Origin: Typhlomys cinereus
Lineage: Eukaryota; Chordata; Mammalia; Rodentia; Platacanthomyidae
Reading direction: 5' to 3'
Length of the DNA stretch: 64,000 bases
Assembly: GCA_023101885.1 (NCBI GenBank)
Contig: JALPQD010000303.1
Span: forward strand, 1,631,786 to 1,695,785
The notes under the pieces are model-generated. The model was not told the origin of the DNA and ran no database searches. It worked only from the letters and a program-made list of their open reading frames with translations. Below, piece after piece: positions 47,779-59,708 of this stretch. A program made the translations under genes and the position numbers. Within the stretch, counting starts at the first letter, position 1. Each line of letters opens with the position of its first letter.

Positions 47779-47797
47779 AGAGAATGTCAAGAGTTCT

Positions 47798-47964
47798 GCC
47801 AGCTCTGGAATTCTAGGTTTTGGAGAGTTGAGCCATTTGCTTGAGGTCCTTTGTTCCTTTGGCACTAATACATAGAGGAATGGATAGATACGCTTTGAAG
47901 AATCTTCCAGTCAGGGTTTCATTCCGTTTTATTGCAACCACTCATGTGATGTCTTAAGTATCAC
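47798..47964. other. Unassigned intron sequence
   Basis: Continues the pre-insertion sequence from 41534; nothing else is recognised. Confidence 0.5.
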
Positions 47965-48125
47965 CTGTGGCTGAGGCTGGTGAGATGACTCCGTGAGTAA
48001 AGGTACTTGCCACCAAGTCTGGTAACCTAGGAGTGCCTATCCTTAGGTCCAATATGTTATAAAAAGAGAACCAAATCCTAAAAATTATTCTCTGACTACA
48101 TGCATTCTTATGGTGATGGATGGGG
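47965..48125 (+). mobile_element. B3-like SINE
   Basis: 'ggctggtgagatgactccgt', 'aaaggtacttgccaccaagt', 'agagaaccaaatcc' and 'ctctgactacatgc' follow the B3 order. It is moderately decayed. Confidence 0.7.
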
Positions 48126-48904
48126 TAGGTTTGAAGCCATTGTGAGAATTAGAGTAGCTTGATTTTAGCAAACTGTCTTTTCTCATACTGTTATTGACAT
48201 ATTAAGATCAGAGTCTGAGCCCTGGCAACTATGATCAGCCAGATTCAGCTGCCCACCCTCAAGAAGTCAGTTAAACAGAATAGTGAAAGGCAGAAAGAAA
48301 GGACATTCTTTCAATGTGGCCATACTGGAAAGAGAAACAAATAAAGAGAACCAGTGACCCCTCCCAAGTCCATCTTCAGGTCCTAGCATGAGGTTTAAGT
48401 TTCAACAGAGAGCAAAAGAGAGCAAAAGCCATGCAGAGCTAAGCAATACTGATCAAGGATCAGCTCTGTTCTAACCTCTACCCCAAGGCAGTCTGTAAGT
48501 TATCAGAATTGTGAAATCTCTTCCCTGGAGACAGGTGCCTCTTCTGTTTGACACCAAGCTTCAGTTTTTTCCTTCTCTCAGCATGAGGTTCCTGGGGAAA
48601 TTTCAGTTTCTTGGTAACCATTGTTTCAATAGTCTGATAGCCAAAGGAAGGGGAGCGGCATGTCTAAAATAGTTCTGTCCCTGCCAGAATGACTACAATA
48701 CCCTTATTCAAATGTTCTTCCCCTCACAGAGAGAAAAATGAGGTTCCCTAAAGATGCTACTGACTTTTGTCACCCATGCCATCCCTATGCTAGGGCCCCA
48801 ACTATGCTAGGGACTTAGTCTGCTTTTTACTTGAGTTCAGGGAGTGAAAGGTGTCTCATGCCCTCAGCACCTTAGGAGAACTCCAATGTATTGGGGGTTT
48901 TGTT
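48126..48904. other. Unassigned intron sequence
   Basis: Mostly unique; no coding or repeat signal that I can name. Confidence 0.5.
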
Positions 48905-49015
48905 TTTTTTCGAGACAGTATCTCAACATGTAGCCCAAACTGAACTCAAATTTGTGATCTTCTTGCCTCAGCCTCTCAAGTATTGATATTACAGGAAAAT
49001 GCTGCCATGAAACCT
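48905..49015 (-). mobile_element. B1 SINE, decayed
   Basis: 'ttttttcgagacagtatctc', 'tgtagcccaaactgaactca', 'cttgcctcagcctctcaagt' is the reverse complement order of B1. Confidence 0.75.
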
Positions 49016-49044
49016 GTATTTTTCCATCTATGCATGCCTTCATG

Positions 49045-49045
49045 T

Positions 49046-49092
<47 letters not shown>

Positions 49093-49350
49093 TGTGTGTG
49101 TGTGCGCACGCGCGCACCTGTAGAGTCACAAGGGTGACTCCAGGAATCACTCCAGATTGCTTCTACCTCCTTTTTGCTTTATTCTGGGATTTCCCAGAGT
49201 TGGAAATTCACCATTTCTGCCATTTGTTTTCTTTTGTTTTGTATGCAGGTTTCTTTGTTTATTTGCTTGTCTGCTTGCTCGTTTGTGACAGTGAGGATTG
49301 AACCCAGGTTCCTGTGCATTCTAAGCACACGCTTTCCCACTGAGCTATAT
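49045..49350 (-). mobile_element. B2-like SINE plus B4/ID-like part
   Basis: (TG)n at 49051-49105, then the 'gggtgactccaggaatcact' body of the B2-like family. After 49225 it is disrupted and followed by 'gattgaacccaggttcctgt' and 'ccactgagctatatttcag', the complement of an ID/B4-type tRNA-like head. Probably two nested SINEs. Confidence 0.6.
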
Positions 49351-50019
49351 TTCAGTCAACTTGACTCCTTTCTTGATTAACCCTGGGTATCCTGAACTTT
49401 AGAGAGAGTGCATATCTTCCTAAGTGGCACATGCAACTTGAGGGGACAGACAAGACTCAGTCATGCCATTTTTATCTCACTGCCATGGGCAGACTGTCTA
49501 ATAGGAAAGATGAGACACAGATACCAATTAGGACAGAGCAGCAAGCAATGTGCACACAAGACAGACAAGGCCATTTGATAGAGCGCTGTACAGGGCCCCG
49601 GGGCATCAGGTTTCTTCCACGAGAAGAAAAGTATTTCAGTAAACAGCTGAACAGGGAGCATTTAAGCAAACAATGACAACTCTCCACAGTGAAGGAAAAT
49701 ACGCAAAGACAGTTATCACAGGATATGTATGAGGTACAGCCAAGAGTCCCTGTGTCCAAGTTTTCAAATGTTCAAGGGTATGTTAAGATTTCTTTGTTCC
49801 TCAAGAGTTCAAGAATCTAAAACTCAGAGGTTTCTGTAAACAGTCCCAAAGTCCCATAGGAACCCAAGTCCACGTCCTGATTCTTCTGTTAATAAACCTA
49901 GATAAGGCTGTCCAGACACACCCTTCTCCTCCTATCAGCTGCTGTGCTGCTCAGCAGTCATTGCTCTCAGCAGTGAGTCTGTACAGTATACACGCAGTTC
50001 AGTATGATTGTCACTTAGG
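49351..50019. other. Unassigned intron sequence
   Basis: No exon or repeat family recognised. Confidence 0.45.
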
Positions 50020-50500
50020 TAATGAGCACTTGTGGTGTGGCCATATTACTAAGGAACCAAGTTTCCAGTTTAGTTTAATTTAATGAGACTTTAAAATCAG
50101 TGAATTTATTTAACTCAGACAGACAAATATAGCTCTGAAACTCACTTAATTTGACTTTGAAACCAAAGCATTTCTTTTACAAAAATGAATCCGTTTTTGT
50201 TATTGATGTTAATATCAAAGAAAAATAATAGTGTGCAAGATAATTGAGCTTTTGGAAAGCTCTTTAAGTATATTCACACAATTTGAGTGTGTGAATCTAC
50301 TTTTTCAAATGTAACTATGAAAGCCAAATACAGATTGAATACTTCTGAAATTGAATGTCCAAGCTGACATGTACTGTAAGTAAAAAACAAACACCAGGTG
50401 CAGAAGATAGGACCAGAAGAGATTAAAATAGTTCAATAATTTTTACACTGATTACATGTCAAAATGAAATATATGATTAATTTTATTCGTTCCTTTACAA
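50020..50500 (+). mobile_element. hAT-like DNA transposon relic
   Basis: 'aatgagcacttgtggtgtgg', 'ggaaccaagtttccagttta' and, farther right, 'ctgacatgtactgtaagta' and 'tcaataatttttacactgat' resemble, in order, blocks of old mammalian hAT-Charlie elements. The middle (50115-50330) is not recognisable. Tentative. Confidence 0.4.
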
Positions 50501-50521
50501 TTTAAATATGGCTATGAGAAC

Positions 50522-50803
50522 TTTTTTTTAATTTTTATCTATTCAATTTTGCGTGTGTGTGTATGTATGTGTGCGTGCACGTGTGTGTCTGTGTGTGTGT
50601 GTAGAACCACGGACGAATTCGGGAACCACCATGGACGCCTCCACTTCCTCCACCCCGGGATTCACAGGCTCTGCCCTACCAGGGCCAGAAACGCAGGCCG
50701 CCCCCCACTTCCGCCTGGCGTCTATACATGGGATCTGGGATCCGAACTCAGGACCTTCCGCCTGCAAGGCGGAGGCTTAACCCCTGAGCCACCTCTCCAG
50801 CCC
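50522..50803 (-). mobile_element. Young B2-like SINE
   Basis: Minus-strand copy of the CpG-rich SINE seen at 40516: 'ggctggagaggtggctcagg' head at its right end, box-B, 'accacggacgaattcgggaa', TG-rich tail and 'caattgaat' near 50540-50552. Little decay. A clear target duplication was not resolved. Confidence 0.9.
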
Positions 50804-51332
50804 AAGAACATTTTAAATGCAGGTTTCCTGCTTCATTGAGCTGAAGTTTGCTTCCATGGGGAAAAGCTCTGGCAGGGAAGGCAGGCTCCTCATCTCTTCA
50901 TGTGTGTTCATGATCTTGCTGATTTTCTGTAACTTCTACTGCATTCTGGCTCCAGGTCAGAGTGAGACAGCTGCCCAGAGTGAATAATCTGTAACCTCAG
51001 GCAGTCGAATTTATCCTAGGATACAGCTTCCTTATTCCTTCATTGAATGGGACTTCTTTGAGTTTCATCATATTCTAAATTATTTTGGCATCAGGGTTCA
51101 TGAGGAGCCATTAGCTATTCTTATTGAAAGTTCAGCCTGATCATATGCTCTGGTGCATAGATTTCATGGCCAATCCCAGTATCGCAGTACATTCGCTGAA
51201 GGTTTCCAGTAAGCTATGGAGAAAAGGGGAGAAGAAAATGGTGAATGAGCTGACCACTTGGGGGTCTTACCACTTCTTAGAAGTGGGACTAATGTCTATG
51301 CCATCATATTTTGCCATTTTCAACAGTATCTT
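50804..51332. other. Unassigned intron sequence
   Basis: Nothing named; no conserved exon. Confidence 0.4.
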
Positions 51333-51405
51333 TTTTTTTAACATTCAGTCTTTTTTTATTTATTCAATTGTGCTTGTATGCGTGTATGTGTATGGATGTG
51401 TGTGA

Positions 51406-51460
<55 letters not shown>

Positions 51461-51678
51461 TGTGTGTAGAACCACGGACAGATTCGGGAACCACCATGGA
51501 CACCTCCACCTCCTCCTTGTTTACTCCGCCCCGGGATTCACAGGCTCCGCCCTACCAGGACCAGAAACGCAGGCCGCCCTGCTTCCGCCCGGCGTCTATA
51601 CGTGGGGTCTGGGATCCGAACTCAGGACCTTCCGCCTGCAAGGCAGAGGCTTAACCCCTGAGCCACCTCTCCAGCCCC
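51333..51678 (-). mobile_element. Young B2-like SINE with long (TG)n
   Basis: Same family and strand as 50522 and very similar to it, with a (TG)n of about 60 bases (51405-51468) and box-B 'ggatccgaactcagg' (complement). It lies 324 bases upstream of Tmc2 exon 4, antisense to the gene. Confidence 0.9.
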
Positions 51679-52002
51679 CACAATTCCTAATTTTTTTTAA
51701 AAAATAAAATTTTAAATTGCAAATGGCTCACTCACATTTTATTTCAATTGGGCGGCACTGTGTGTGTTCATGGAGAACTCAGAAAATCGAGTCTGAGAAG
51801 GCAGCACCGTCGTTCCTTTATTTCGGCCTCCTCCTGCAGGTCATGGGAGCTGCCGCTGGCTTCTGGATGAGTAGGGCAGCATCTGGCACGAGCACCAGAG
51901 ATCCTGCCTTCCCTCACCACCTTGCCCGTGAACTCCTCCAGAGCCTATGAGGACACCTTCCTCCTCTCTCATCTCCTCTGCTCTGTCCGGCCTTTCCCCT
52001 AG

Positions 52003-52155
52003 GTCATCTTCCTTGGCCTCTAGCACCTCCAGTGAGGAGTCCCTCTCTGAGGAGGAGCTGGTCCTGATCCTGGAGCAGGTAGAAGAAAAAAAGAAGCTCA
52101 TTGCCACCATGCGGAACAAGCCGTGGCCCATGGCCAAGAAGCTAATAGAGCTCAG
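52003..52155 (+). CDS. Tmc2: Tmc2 coding exon 4
   Basis: A 153-base exon with a pyrimidine-rich acceptor (cctttcccctag, ending at 52002) and a strong gtgagt donor at 52156 (phase 2). It reads (R)SSSLASSTSSEESLSEEE, then LILEQVEEKKKLIATMRNKP and WPMAKKLIEL. The Ser/Glu stretch followed by EEKKKLIATMRNKPWPMAKKL is diagnostic of TMC2; TMC1 has a different KPWKM version. The helical part belongs to the cytosolic N-terminal helices that, in solved TMC complexes, contact CIB-family calcium-binding subunits. Confidence 0.95.
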
Positions 52156-52789
52156 GTGAGTGGGTGCTGTCCAACCAGGATTTTCAAGAAACGTGAGGCT
52201 CCATGCCTTCAAACAAGAAAGGGCATCCCTTCCTCCTATTTGTCTCAATGGGACTTAACAGGAAATGGGTTTGGCCCGCTAAGCACAGCACTTATGGAAG
52301 ATATAGAGCTTAAAGAACCTTGGGATTTGCCAACATCAAGCTGGGACTGGGGGAGATGAGATAGAAGACTTTTGCCCAGCCCTTCCAGCGCCTGTCGACC
52401 CTCTCTTGTCCTGGGCCTCCCCTCTTGTGATACTTCTTACACCCCTCATGACCCAATACAGACGTGCCTTCCCATGAGCCTGTGAAGGTGGCTACGAAGC
52501 CTCATTTCAACAAGATCCACTCTGTCTTGTCGTAGGATTCCGAGAACCTCTCCACATGCAGCTTACTCACTTGCATGATTTGCACAGTGAGTGGAAAGAA
52601 GGTTTGTCTTAGCTGCCAGCATACCCTGAAGCCTAAGGCAAGACCACACTGAGGACGGTGCTCTATGGGCACAGTTCTGAAGAAGACACACATGTGCAGT
52701 TTATCTGCAAGTTGCCAACAAATTCAGGACCAAACAGCTTAGAACAAGGGGACTTTTTTCTTGCTTATGATTCTCAGTTACAGTTCATA
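52156..52789 (+). other. Start of Tmc2 intron 4
   Basis: Unique-looking sequence after the exon 4 donor. No further exon is seen. Confidence 0.5.
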
Positions 52790-53100
52790 GTTCGGCTTGG
52801 CAGGAGAGTTCATACGAACACTAGGAGCCAAGATAACTGGTGACGCTACATCCACAGGAATGGCTGAGAGGCAAACCTCACTTCTCATTCTGCAAGTCTG
52901 TCAAAGTACTGAACCAGCTCCTTCTCATTCACCTACACAGGGAATGTCCCAACCACCACGGACTGGTTCTTTCCACATCAATTAGATACTCTCCTGCAGG
53001 CTCGTTTGGGACTTTCCTTAACTACCAATCCTTCACAGATGGGCCCAAAGCTCAACCTTCAACTGTTAAATTGACACCTGTATCTAACTAGCAAAGCCTC
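52790..53100. repeat. Dispersed repeat, copy near exon 4
   Basis: 52895-53100 matches 40095-40325 in the same orientation. The left part (cagttacagttcatagttcg, 52780-52860) may belong to the same element. Family not identified; the 'acagttcatagttc' style is LTR-like. Confidence 0.55.
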
Positions 53101-53164
53101 AGAAATTCTAATGTCTATTAGTTGAGGACATTATCTTCAGATCTATAGCCATATTGTTGTTTTA

Positions 53165-53720
53165 GTTACTTTTCTCATTATTGTGACCAAATACTTGACA
53201 AGAAACAACTTAAGGGAAGAAGAGTTTATTTTGACTTAGAGCTTAATCTATAACCCAGTGAATGACAGTGGGGAAACATGGTAGTAGTGAAGGCGAAGTG
53301 ATGGGACTGCGAGGCAGCTGAACACATTGTTTTTATAGTAGGAGAAGGGCTAGGAATGTGGCTCGGTTGGTAGAGTGCTTGCTAGCATGTTCAAAACCCT
53401 GGGCTCCAGCCCAAACACTGCATAAAACCAGAAGCGATGGTGCATACCTGTAATCCCAGCACTCGGAAGCAAGAGGCAGGAAGACCATTAGTTTAAAGCT
53501 ATATGAGACCATGTCAGTAAAACAGAGAACGACAAGAAAATGGGCCAAACTATAAAACTCAAGGATGTCCCTAGGCTATAGAGCTCATCAAGGCAGAGGT
53601 CCTTTTCCAAATTCATTGATTGTTGGATTTATGTCCCTTTTCTACTTCCCATGGGACTTCCTCCAGAGAGGTCTTACAACAGAAGGTCAAGAATTCTACT
53701 GTTTTTAGTTTCTCTGACTT
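53165..53720 (-). repeat. Unclassified rodent repeat, split by a SINE
   Basis: 'gttacttttctcattattgt', 'acaacttaagggaagaag' and 'gtttattttgacttagagc' resemble the starts of the MaLR-like repeats at 21437 and 22953. It continues after the B4 at 53345-53535 with 'ctcatcaaggcagaggtcc'. Family uncertain. Confidence 0.4.
53345..53535 (+). mobile_element. B4 SINE (ID head plus B1)
   Basis: An ID-like tRNA head 'ggctcggttggtagagtgct' is followed directly by a B1-like body 'tggtgcatacctgtaatccc' and an A-rich end. This fused structure defines B4. Confidence 0.8.
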
Positions 53721-54113
53721 CCCCTTGTCCCATGCCTCTCTGACTTTTGCTTTCCAAAGTTTGTAAGGGTAGAGTTGTATATGTTGGACTCATCAAAATA
53801 ACCTCTATTTTAAGCTGGGTAATCTTCATTAAGCTGCAGAACCACATGTACCATATAATAGTTCATTTACATATTTAACACCAAGAGATGCAAAGCTCTT
53901 TGAAAATAATGTCAAAATTCTGCCTACCAGGTTGCATTATATACCAAACATTATTGATATTTGGGAAACTCAGCAGTCAAAATGACCTGCTTAGAATTTA
54001 TATTTTAATCAGAGAGAATAAAACATGTAAGGTTCTTAGCCACATGCAGCCCTTCATGGTTTGATTTTCTAAGTTAATTCTAACCCTTTATTTTTTGTTT
54101 CCTCTCTCACTAG

Positions 54114-54204
54114 GGAAGCCCAAGCATTTGTGGAGAAGTATGAAGGAACTTTGGGGAAGGGGAAGGGCAAGCGCATCTATGCCTACAGAATGCTGATGGC
54201 TAAG
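54114..54204 (+). CDS. Tmc2: Tmc2 coding exon 5
   Basis: A 91-base exon, acceptor cctctctcactag ending at 54113, donor gtatgt at 54205 (phase 0). With the carried bases it reads REAQAFVEKYEGTLGKGKGK then RIYAYRMLMAK. The EAQ.FVEKYEG.LGKGKGK block is among the most conserved N-terminal segments of TMC1/2-type proteins and precedes the first transmembrane segment. The next exon should begin with the KW.KF block; it is not found in the remaining 9.8 kb, so the window ends inside intron 5. Confidence 0.95.
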
Positions 54205-55561
54205 GTATGTGATCCTGCGGCAGCAAACTCTGCGGTCCTCACCCTGTGTTACCCTGTGTTGCAACTAACTCCAGAACTCTGACAGTGAGGTCCACTAGCC
54301 CATTCTTAATCCTTCACAAATAGAAACCAGCTGCATCCTACGACTACTTATCTGAGGGGCTTCGACGCATGTAAAATCTGTTCCCTCTCTAGTGATAAAC
54401 TCACAGAAGGAATGACATGAAAGCCACTGAGATTTTATTTTTCTCAAATCAGAACATGTTGACATAGTGAATACGCAGCCAGGATGTGGGTAATCAAGGT
54501 CATACAATGATAAACAGTGCTGTCCCTAGAGCAGGCAGGTGGTTCTATTTTGTTATGTTCTAATCTGGATTCTGATTCAAGCAGAGCAATATTCCATGCT
54601 TGGTGTTTAATGTGAGCCTTCTTGAAGAATCCTTTTGGAATGGTAGTGAAGAACTCTCTGATCTGAGAAACTGCTATTCCTCATTCACTTAGTTCTAATA
54701 TGGAGTGCATTCCAGGGCTTCGATGATGAATAGTCATTTAATGTGACAGCTCTAGTTTCTTTTCGTCTTTGTTCTTCAGAAATGTCTTTTCTTGCATATG
54801 TTTCCATGTGCATTCTTAAAACTCACTTTGCCAAATCCTAACATCACTCATTAAATCTTGTATTGAAATTTTAAAAATTATTCTTCACTGATACATGAAA
54901 ACATAAAAATGATCAATGCTGGTAGAGTGCCATCAATAGGGCAATATTTTACACATGTATACATTTCATAGTATATATGCATTTTCATGTATGTGTATAT
55001 CTAAACCAAATTAAATATACTTATTTTCTTTAACATTTATTATTTTCTTATGATACTCTCAAAATCTTTTCTTGTAACCTCTTGCAAAATACAGTACGGT
55101 AGTACTGTCTACGGTCTCTGCTGTGCAATCACAAACTCCAAAACTGTTTGCTTCTAACTACAACTCAGTAACCATTGATTAACTTCTCAGTATCTCATTC
55201 TCCTCTCTACCCCTGCTTCCCTTGCTTGGTAACCAACATTCTACTCTCAACACTGGTGAGTTCAACTTTTAGATTGCAAGTGTGTGAAATTATTTTTAAA
55301 TCTTTTATTTAATTCAGTCAAATTTCTTAATATAATTTTTATTCTGTGCATTTAGAATATTATACATTTCTCAAGACTTCTTTTATATCCTTTATCCAAG
55401 TTTGTCAGTTTCTTAATACAACTTTTCCCATGTCTTAAGTTCGTTTCTGCAAAGCTTTTATAATACTTGTCTTATGAATGGAATCATTTTCCATTTATTT
55501 AACAGCTAGGTATTAATGATATAGGAAGTAGTATATGTATATATCAATTTTATGTCTAGTT
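54205..55561 (+). other. Start of Tmc2 intron 5, unassigned
   Basis: AT-rich, no exon. The expected exon 6 (KW.KF start, first transmembrane region) is absent here and downstream. Confidence 0.6.
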
Positions 55562-55752
55562 CTTCTTTATTTATTTATTTATTTACTTATTTGTGAAAGA
55601 GAAGGTGAATACATGCATGCCGTGCCCCAGGGGTGGAAATTAGAGGACAACTTTCAGAAGTCAGTTTTCTCCTTCCATCATGTGGGATTCCAGAGATCAT
55701 GTTGCCAGGTTTATGAGCAGGTGTCTTATCCACTGAGTCATCTCGACAGCCC
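55562..55752 (-). mobile_element. B3-like SINE
   Basis: 'tttatttatttatttatt' tail at left, 'attagaggacaactttcaga' and 'atccactgagtcatctcgac' at right, the complement of the B3 order. Confidence 0.7.
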
Positions 55753-56599
55753 TCTAGTTCTTTCACTTAATTTGCATTCACTCTTTAACTGTGGTTAGAA
55801 TTCTTAATCCAAGATGGCCCCTCTTAGTAATTTTTGATTGCACAAAACAGTATTGTTAAATATGGTCATGACATTAAAAAGCAGATCTCCAGACAAATCT
55901 ATCTTTAGCAAATGATTTCTTCAATCATGCTAATGAGTTCTTGCTTCCTCCTTAGGAAGAGGACAATTGTCCATCCTCTTCATTTTTGTCTCAATCCTTT
56001 AATTCTTCTTTCTCTGATAACTAGTTCTCAGATATATGGTGTTCTTAACACCATTAGTTAAAATCCATTTTCCTCTGTGTTACTCAGAGTGTCTATTCTT
56101 AACACCATTGATTAAGATCCATTTTCCTCTGTGTTACCTAGAGTGTCTATTTTGATGAAAGCTTTTTAAAATCCCATTAGAGAATGCTAGATTCTTATGC
56201 TCTTTTCATATCTTACCTTTCTTTTTTAAATGTCCCATTGACATCTTCTGCTTTAAAAGCTATATTTCTCACATCCTATGGAAAAATGTCTCCTAGAATT
56301 TATCTGCATATCTTAAGGACAGTTTTCCACAAATGTCAAAACCCAGTGTCCTTTGCTTGTTCTCCCGTGCTGTTCTTCAACCCTCCCTGGTTGTATCTGT
56401 GTTAATCACCTAGACCCTGATTTCATCCAGACAGAATGTGGAGCTTTCCTGGGTCTTGTTCAACAACTGATTGAAAACTCCGTCCTATGTAGCTGGAAAG
56501 CAAGATGACATAATAAGAAACCCTGTCCCAGGGTCAGCAGCTCCCATCCTAAACAGCCCCAAAGAAGGGACTTGAGGTCTTCTACTCATGCCCCAGTCA
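55753..56599. other. Unassigned intron sequence
   Basis: Contains a 54-bp imperfect tandem duplication, 56042-56095 and 56096-56149 (few mismatches). Otherwise nothing named. Confidence 0.6.
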
Positions 56600-56752
56600 A
56601 GGTTCTGGTTCTCTGAACCTGTAATCCTAGCACTCAAGATTTGAGGCAAGAGGATTGTTGTGAGCACAAGGTCAGTCTAGGCATAGTGACTGAGTTCTAG
56701 ATCAGCTGGAGTGAGATACTGCCTTCCAAAAATTAAAAAAAAAAAATTCACT
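56600..56752 (+). mobile_element. B1 SINE
   Basis: 'ctgtaatcctagcactcaag', 'ttgaggcaagaggattgttg' and 'agttctagatcagctggag' followed by an A-run at 56737-56747. Confidence 0.8.
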
Positions 56753-57489
56753 GTTTTGCTTCCTTCTCTGGATCTGCCTAACTTCAGAACATTTTCAGTA
56801 CAAGATGCCCACGTCCTTGAGGGACTGTCAGATGGTTGCCAGGAGCCATAGCAGCCAGCTAGGCCTCCAGGGACCTTAACTATCTACATCTATCCTGTTA
56901 CTGGTCCTTGCAAGCTCATATTTTATACTGATTTTATATTTCCTAACAGGAGATCCATCTCACAGTGTAGGACTAACACTCATTAAGTTTGTAGACTGAC
57001 ATATAAAGCCAGTTGCTAGATTACTAATTTACAAGGAGAAATATCACCGATACAAGAAATGAAAAACTTGAAGTCCACATCAGTAGATTTTTTTATTGTT
57101 AGAGGTGATTTAGTTATATGGGAAATTACACAAAATATGGTCAGCTGAGATGATGGTGAGTTTTACAGAGGCAGACCTACATGGGCAGACGGGTGAACTG
57201 AAGACTGCATTTAAGGGTGGTGTCAGAACTTGGGCAGTGCTGAAGCAGCCCAGTATCCATCATTTGCTTTCCCCACATCCTTAGCCATTCTTAGTAACAA
57301 GAATTGTTCTACATCTGTGACCATTTTTGTCTTCTGACAGGTGATTTTCTTCTTCATATAGTAAGCTTTTAATTAGCATGCAGTCAAATCCATATCTGAA
57401 AAGTCTGGAAGCCTATCTGACTTCTTTACATAATCCATTACTGTCTTGCAAAGCAAAAATGCTATCTTCTTCATTGATAACTTGGTGTC
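56753..57489. other. Unassigned intron sequence
   Basis: No gene or repeat family recognised. Confidence 0.4.
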
Positions 57490-57650
57490 TGTGTGTGCAC
57501 ACACGCATACATGCACACGTGAGCACACATATGTATGTGGAGGTCAGAAGACATCTTTCAGGAGTCAATTCTGTCCTTCGCTTTATGGGTTCCAGGATCA
57601 AATTCAGGTCGTCAGATTTGGATGGCGAACACTTCTACCCATCTCACAGG
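57490..57650 (-). mobile_element. B3-like SINE
   Basis: CA-rich tail part, then 'gtggaggtcagaagacatct' and 'gggttccaggatcaaattca', the complement of a B3 body and head. Confidence 0.65.
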
Positions 57651-57734
57651 CCCAAGGAAGGAGACCTTTAATAAAAGAATTTCATTTTAGGACCTGCTTC
57701 CCACTACCTATGATTGCAAGAGGGATTCCCTGTA

Positions 57735-57935
57735 TGAGGAATTGCTTTGCTTTGTTTCGCTGAGACAATGGCACTGAACTCACTTGAACTGACAATACTC
57801 CCACCTCCACTCCAGAATGCTCAGGTTACAGGCATGCTACACCATATCTGGCCCTGTGTGGTTCTAGAGACTGAACCAAGTGCATCCTAAGCAAGTCCTG
57901 TGCTAACTAAACTGTATCTCTGCCCCTGCTGCTTT
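57735..57935 (-). mobile_element. B4-like SINE
   Basis: Complement of B1 ('gctgagacaatggcactgaa', 'ccagaatgctcaggttacag') followed by complement of the ID head ('actgaaccaagtgcatccta', 'aactaaactgtatctctgcc'). Confidence 0.65.
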
Positions 57936-57944
57936 GATTTAGAT

Positions 57945-59703
57945 TTTTATTTTTATTTTCATTGTATATATTCATTGCACACAATACTATTCCTTATGGA
58001 CATTTTTGTGCAAATATATGTGTTAAACACATTCCACCTTACATTTCCCTTTCTCAATCTTCTGTATTATTAATCATCTTTGATTCCATAAAAAGTTTTA
58101 CTTTCATGCCACATATGTGCACATGTAAGATTTCACATATCTATATAAAATCTAGCAACCACATATAAAAGAAAACATTTGACATCTGTTTTTCTGAGAC
58201 TTACTTAACCCACTTAATATGATTATTTCCAGTTTTATCCACTTTCTTGTAAGCAATATAACTTCATCATTTATGGATAAAAAAAATCCTCAGTATACAC
58301 ATAATGCATATTCCTTATCCATGTCTTGGTTGTTGGCAACCTAAGAAGACTCCATAACTTAGCAATCATGAAGAATGCTCAATAAAAAAGTGATGTGCAA
58401 GTGTCTCTGTGATATGTTTACTTGGAGTCCATTTAAAAAATACCCAAAAGTGGTTAAGTGGGTCATATGGTAGATTGTTTTAGTGTTTTAGGAGCCACCA
58501 CACTAGTTTCATAGTGGCTGGAGGTAGTTCACACTCCCAGGACAGTATATAAGAGTTCTCTTTTGTCCACATTCTCAGAATTGGTTTTAATTAATTTGGA
58601 TTTTTTCCTTTTTTCAATTTTTTTATTCTTTGACACTTTCATACATAAATACAATGGATTTATATGTTCTCACATTTTACCACCCATCCCACACCTCCTC
58701 CTGTCCTACTTTGTTCTTTCCAACCATTCTCCCTCCTACTTTCACATCTTTTTGTATGTGTGGCCCACTGGGTTCCATCAGGGATCCCTGAGTACTTTCT
58801 AGGTCATGGATGATTTATCAGTTGGGCAAATCGTTAAGTAAAAAAGCTCCCCGTCTCCTTTCTGACATTAACTTTCCATAGTCTCTCAGTAAGGTGTAAA
58901 GTTTCTTGAGCTCTTTCCTTCATCCATGGTGAAATGTTGATAAGCCAACTACTGTGACAGTCTAATAGAAATGAACATCAAAGTAGTAAGTTTTTGGGCA
59001 TGGCAGCCCTGTCATGACCAAAGGATACTGTGTGGCAGTACCACTTAGGCTTTTACAATCTCATCACCACTTCTTCTGTAAGTTTCCTGAGCCTTGAAAT
59101 AAGGGGAGATTTTGATGGACCATTTAAAACTGAGCCATCCACAATCATTTGTTCTCTACACTTTGGTCAGTTCTGGTTCTTTACATTACACATATTCCAT
59201 TAAAATTATTCTTCTTGATTAAATGCTGAGTGTTTCTCTAATCCATGGGTATCATGATAAGTACTTAGCTAGTAGTTTACTATCAAATACTTATAGTTAA
59301 CACTAAGTAGCTTGTTTCCACATAGGGCCTGTAGTCTCCCCTTCATTGGGTATTTGACTAGGTTTACAGTACCAGGAATGTATGTGTTTCCTACTGAAAA
59401 GTGGGCCTTAAATCCAATCAGAAAGCAGTTGGTTATTCCTGTACCTTACATGCCACTGTTGCACTAATGGTCACCTCTTGCTATAGTTGTAATTGTAGCT
59501 TGTAGCATTCGCAGCTAAGTAAAGCCATTGATTATTTTTCTAGTCCTATGAAGGCTAGCTGGTCAGGAGAAAGCTTTCATATCCATTCCAGCTTATTCTT
59601 TCCATGGCCTGTGGTCCTTGTATATGGTTCCTCAGCAACAGAGTTTTACTGTCAGGTTCTGGAGGGCAACCAAGAGCAGTGGCAAATGCCCAAATTATTT
59701 GGG
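57945..59703 (-). mobile_element. Old L1 pieces, minus strand
   Basis: 57945-58580 reads as a decayed C-terminal ORF2 region in antisense (for example 'cccaaaagtggttaagtggg', 'aggagccaccacacta'). 58600-59703 is a 3' UTR of the old type ('cacattttaccacccatcc', 'tcttacaatc...' region near 59050, 'ggcaaccaagagcagtggca' at 59667). It continues beyond the MaLR for a short distance (61732-61850). Confidence 0.6.
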
Positions 59704-59708
59704 AGAAC

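Noticed and set aside
52502..53091. Possible extra Tmc2 exons after exon 4
   Set aside because: The frames have no TMC-like sequence; part is a dispersed repeat, and exon 4 joins exon 5 exactly in phase.
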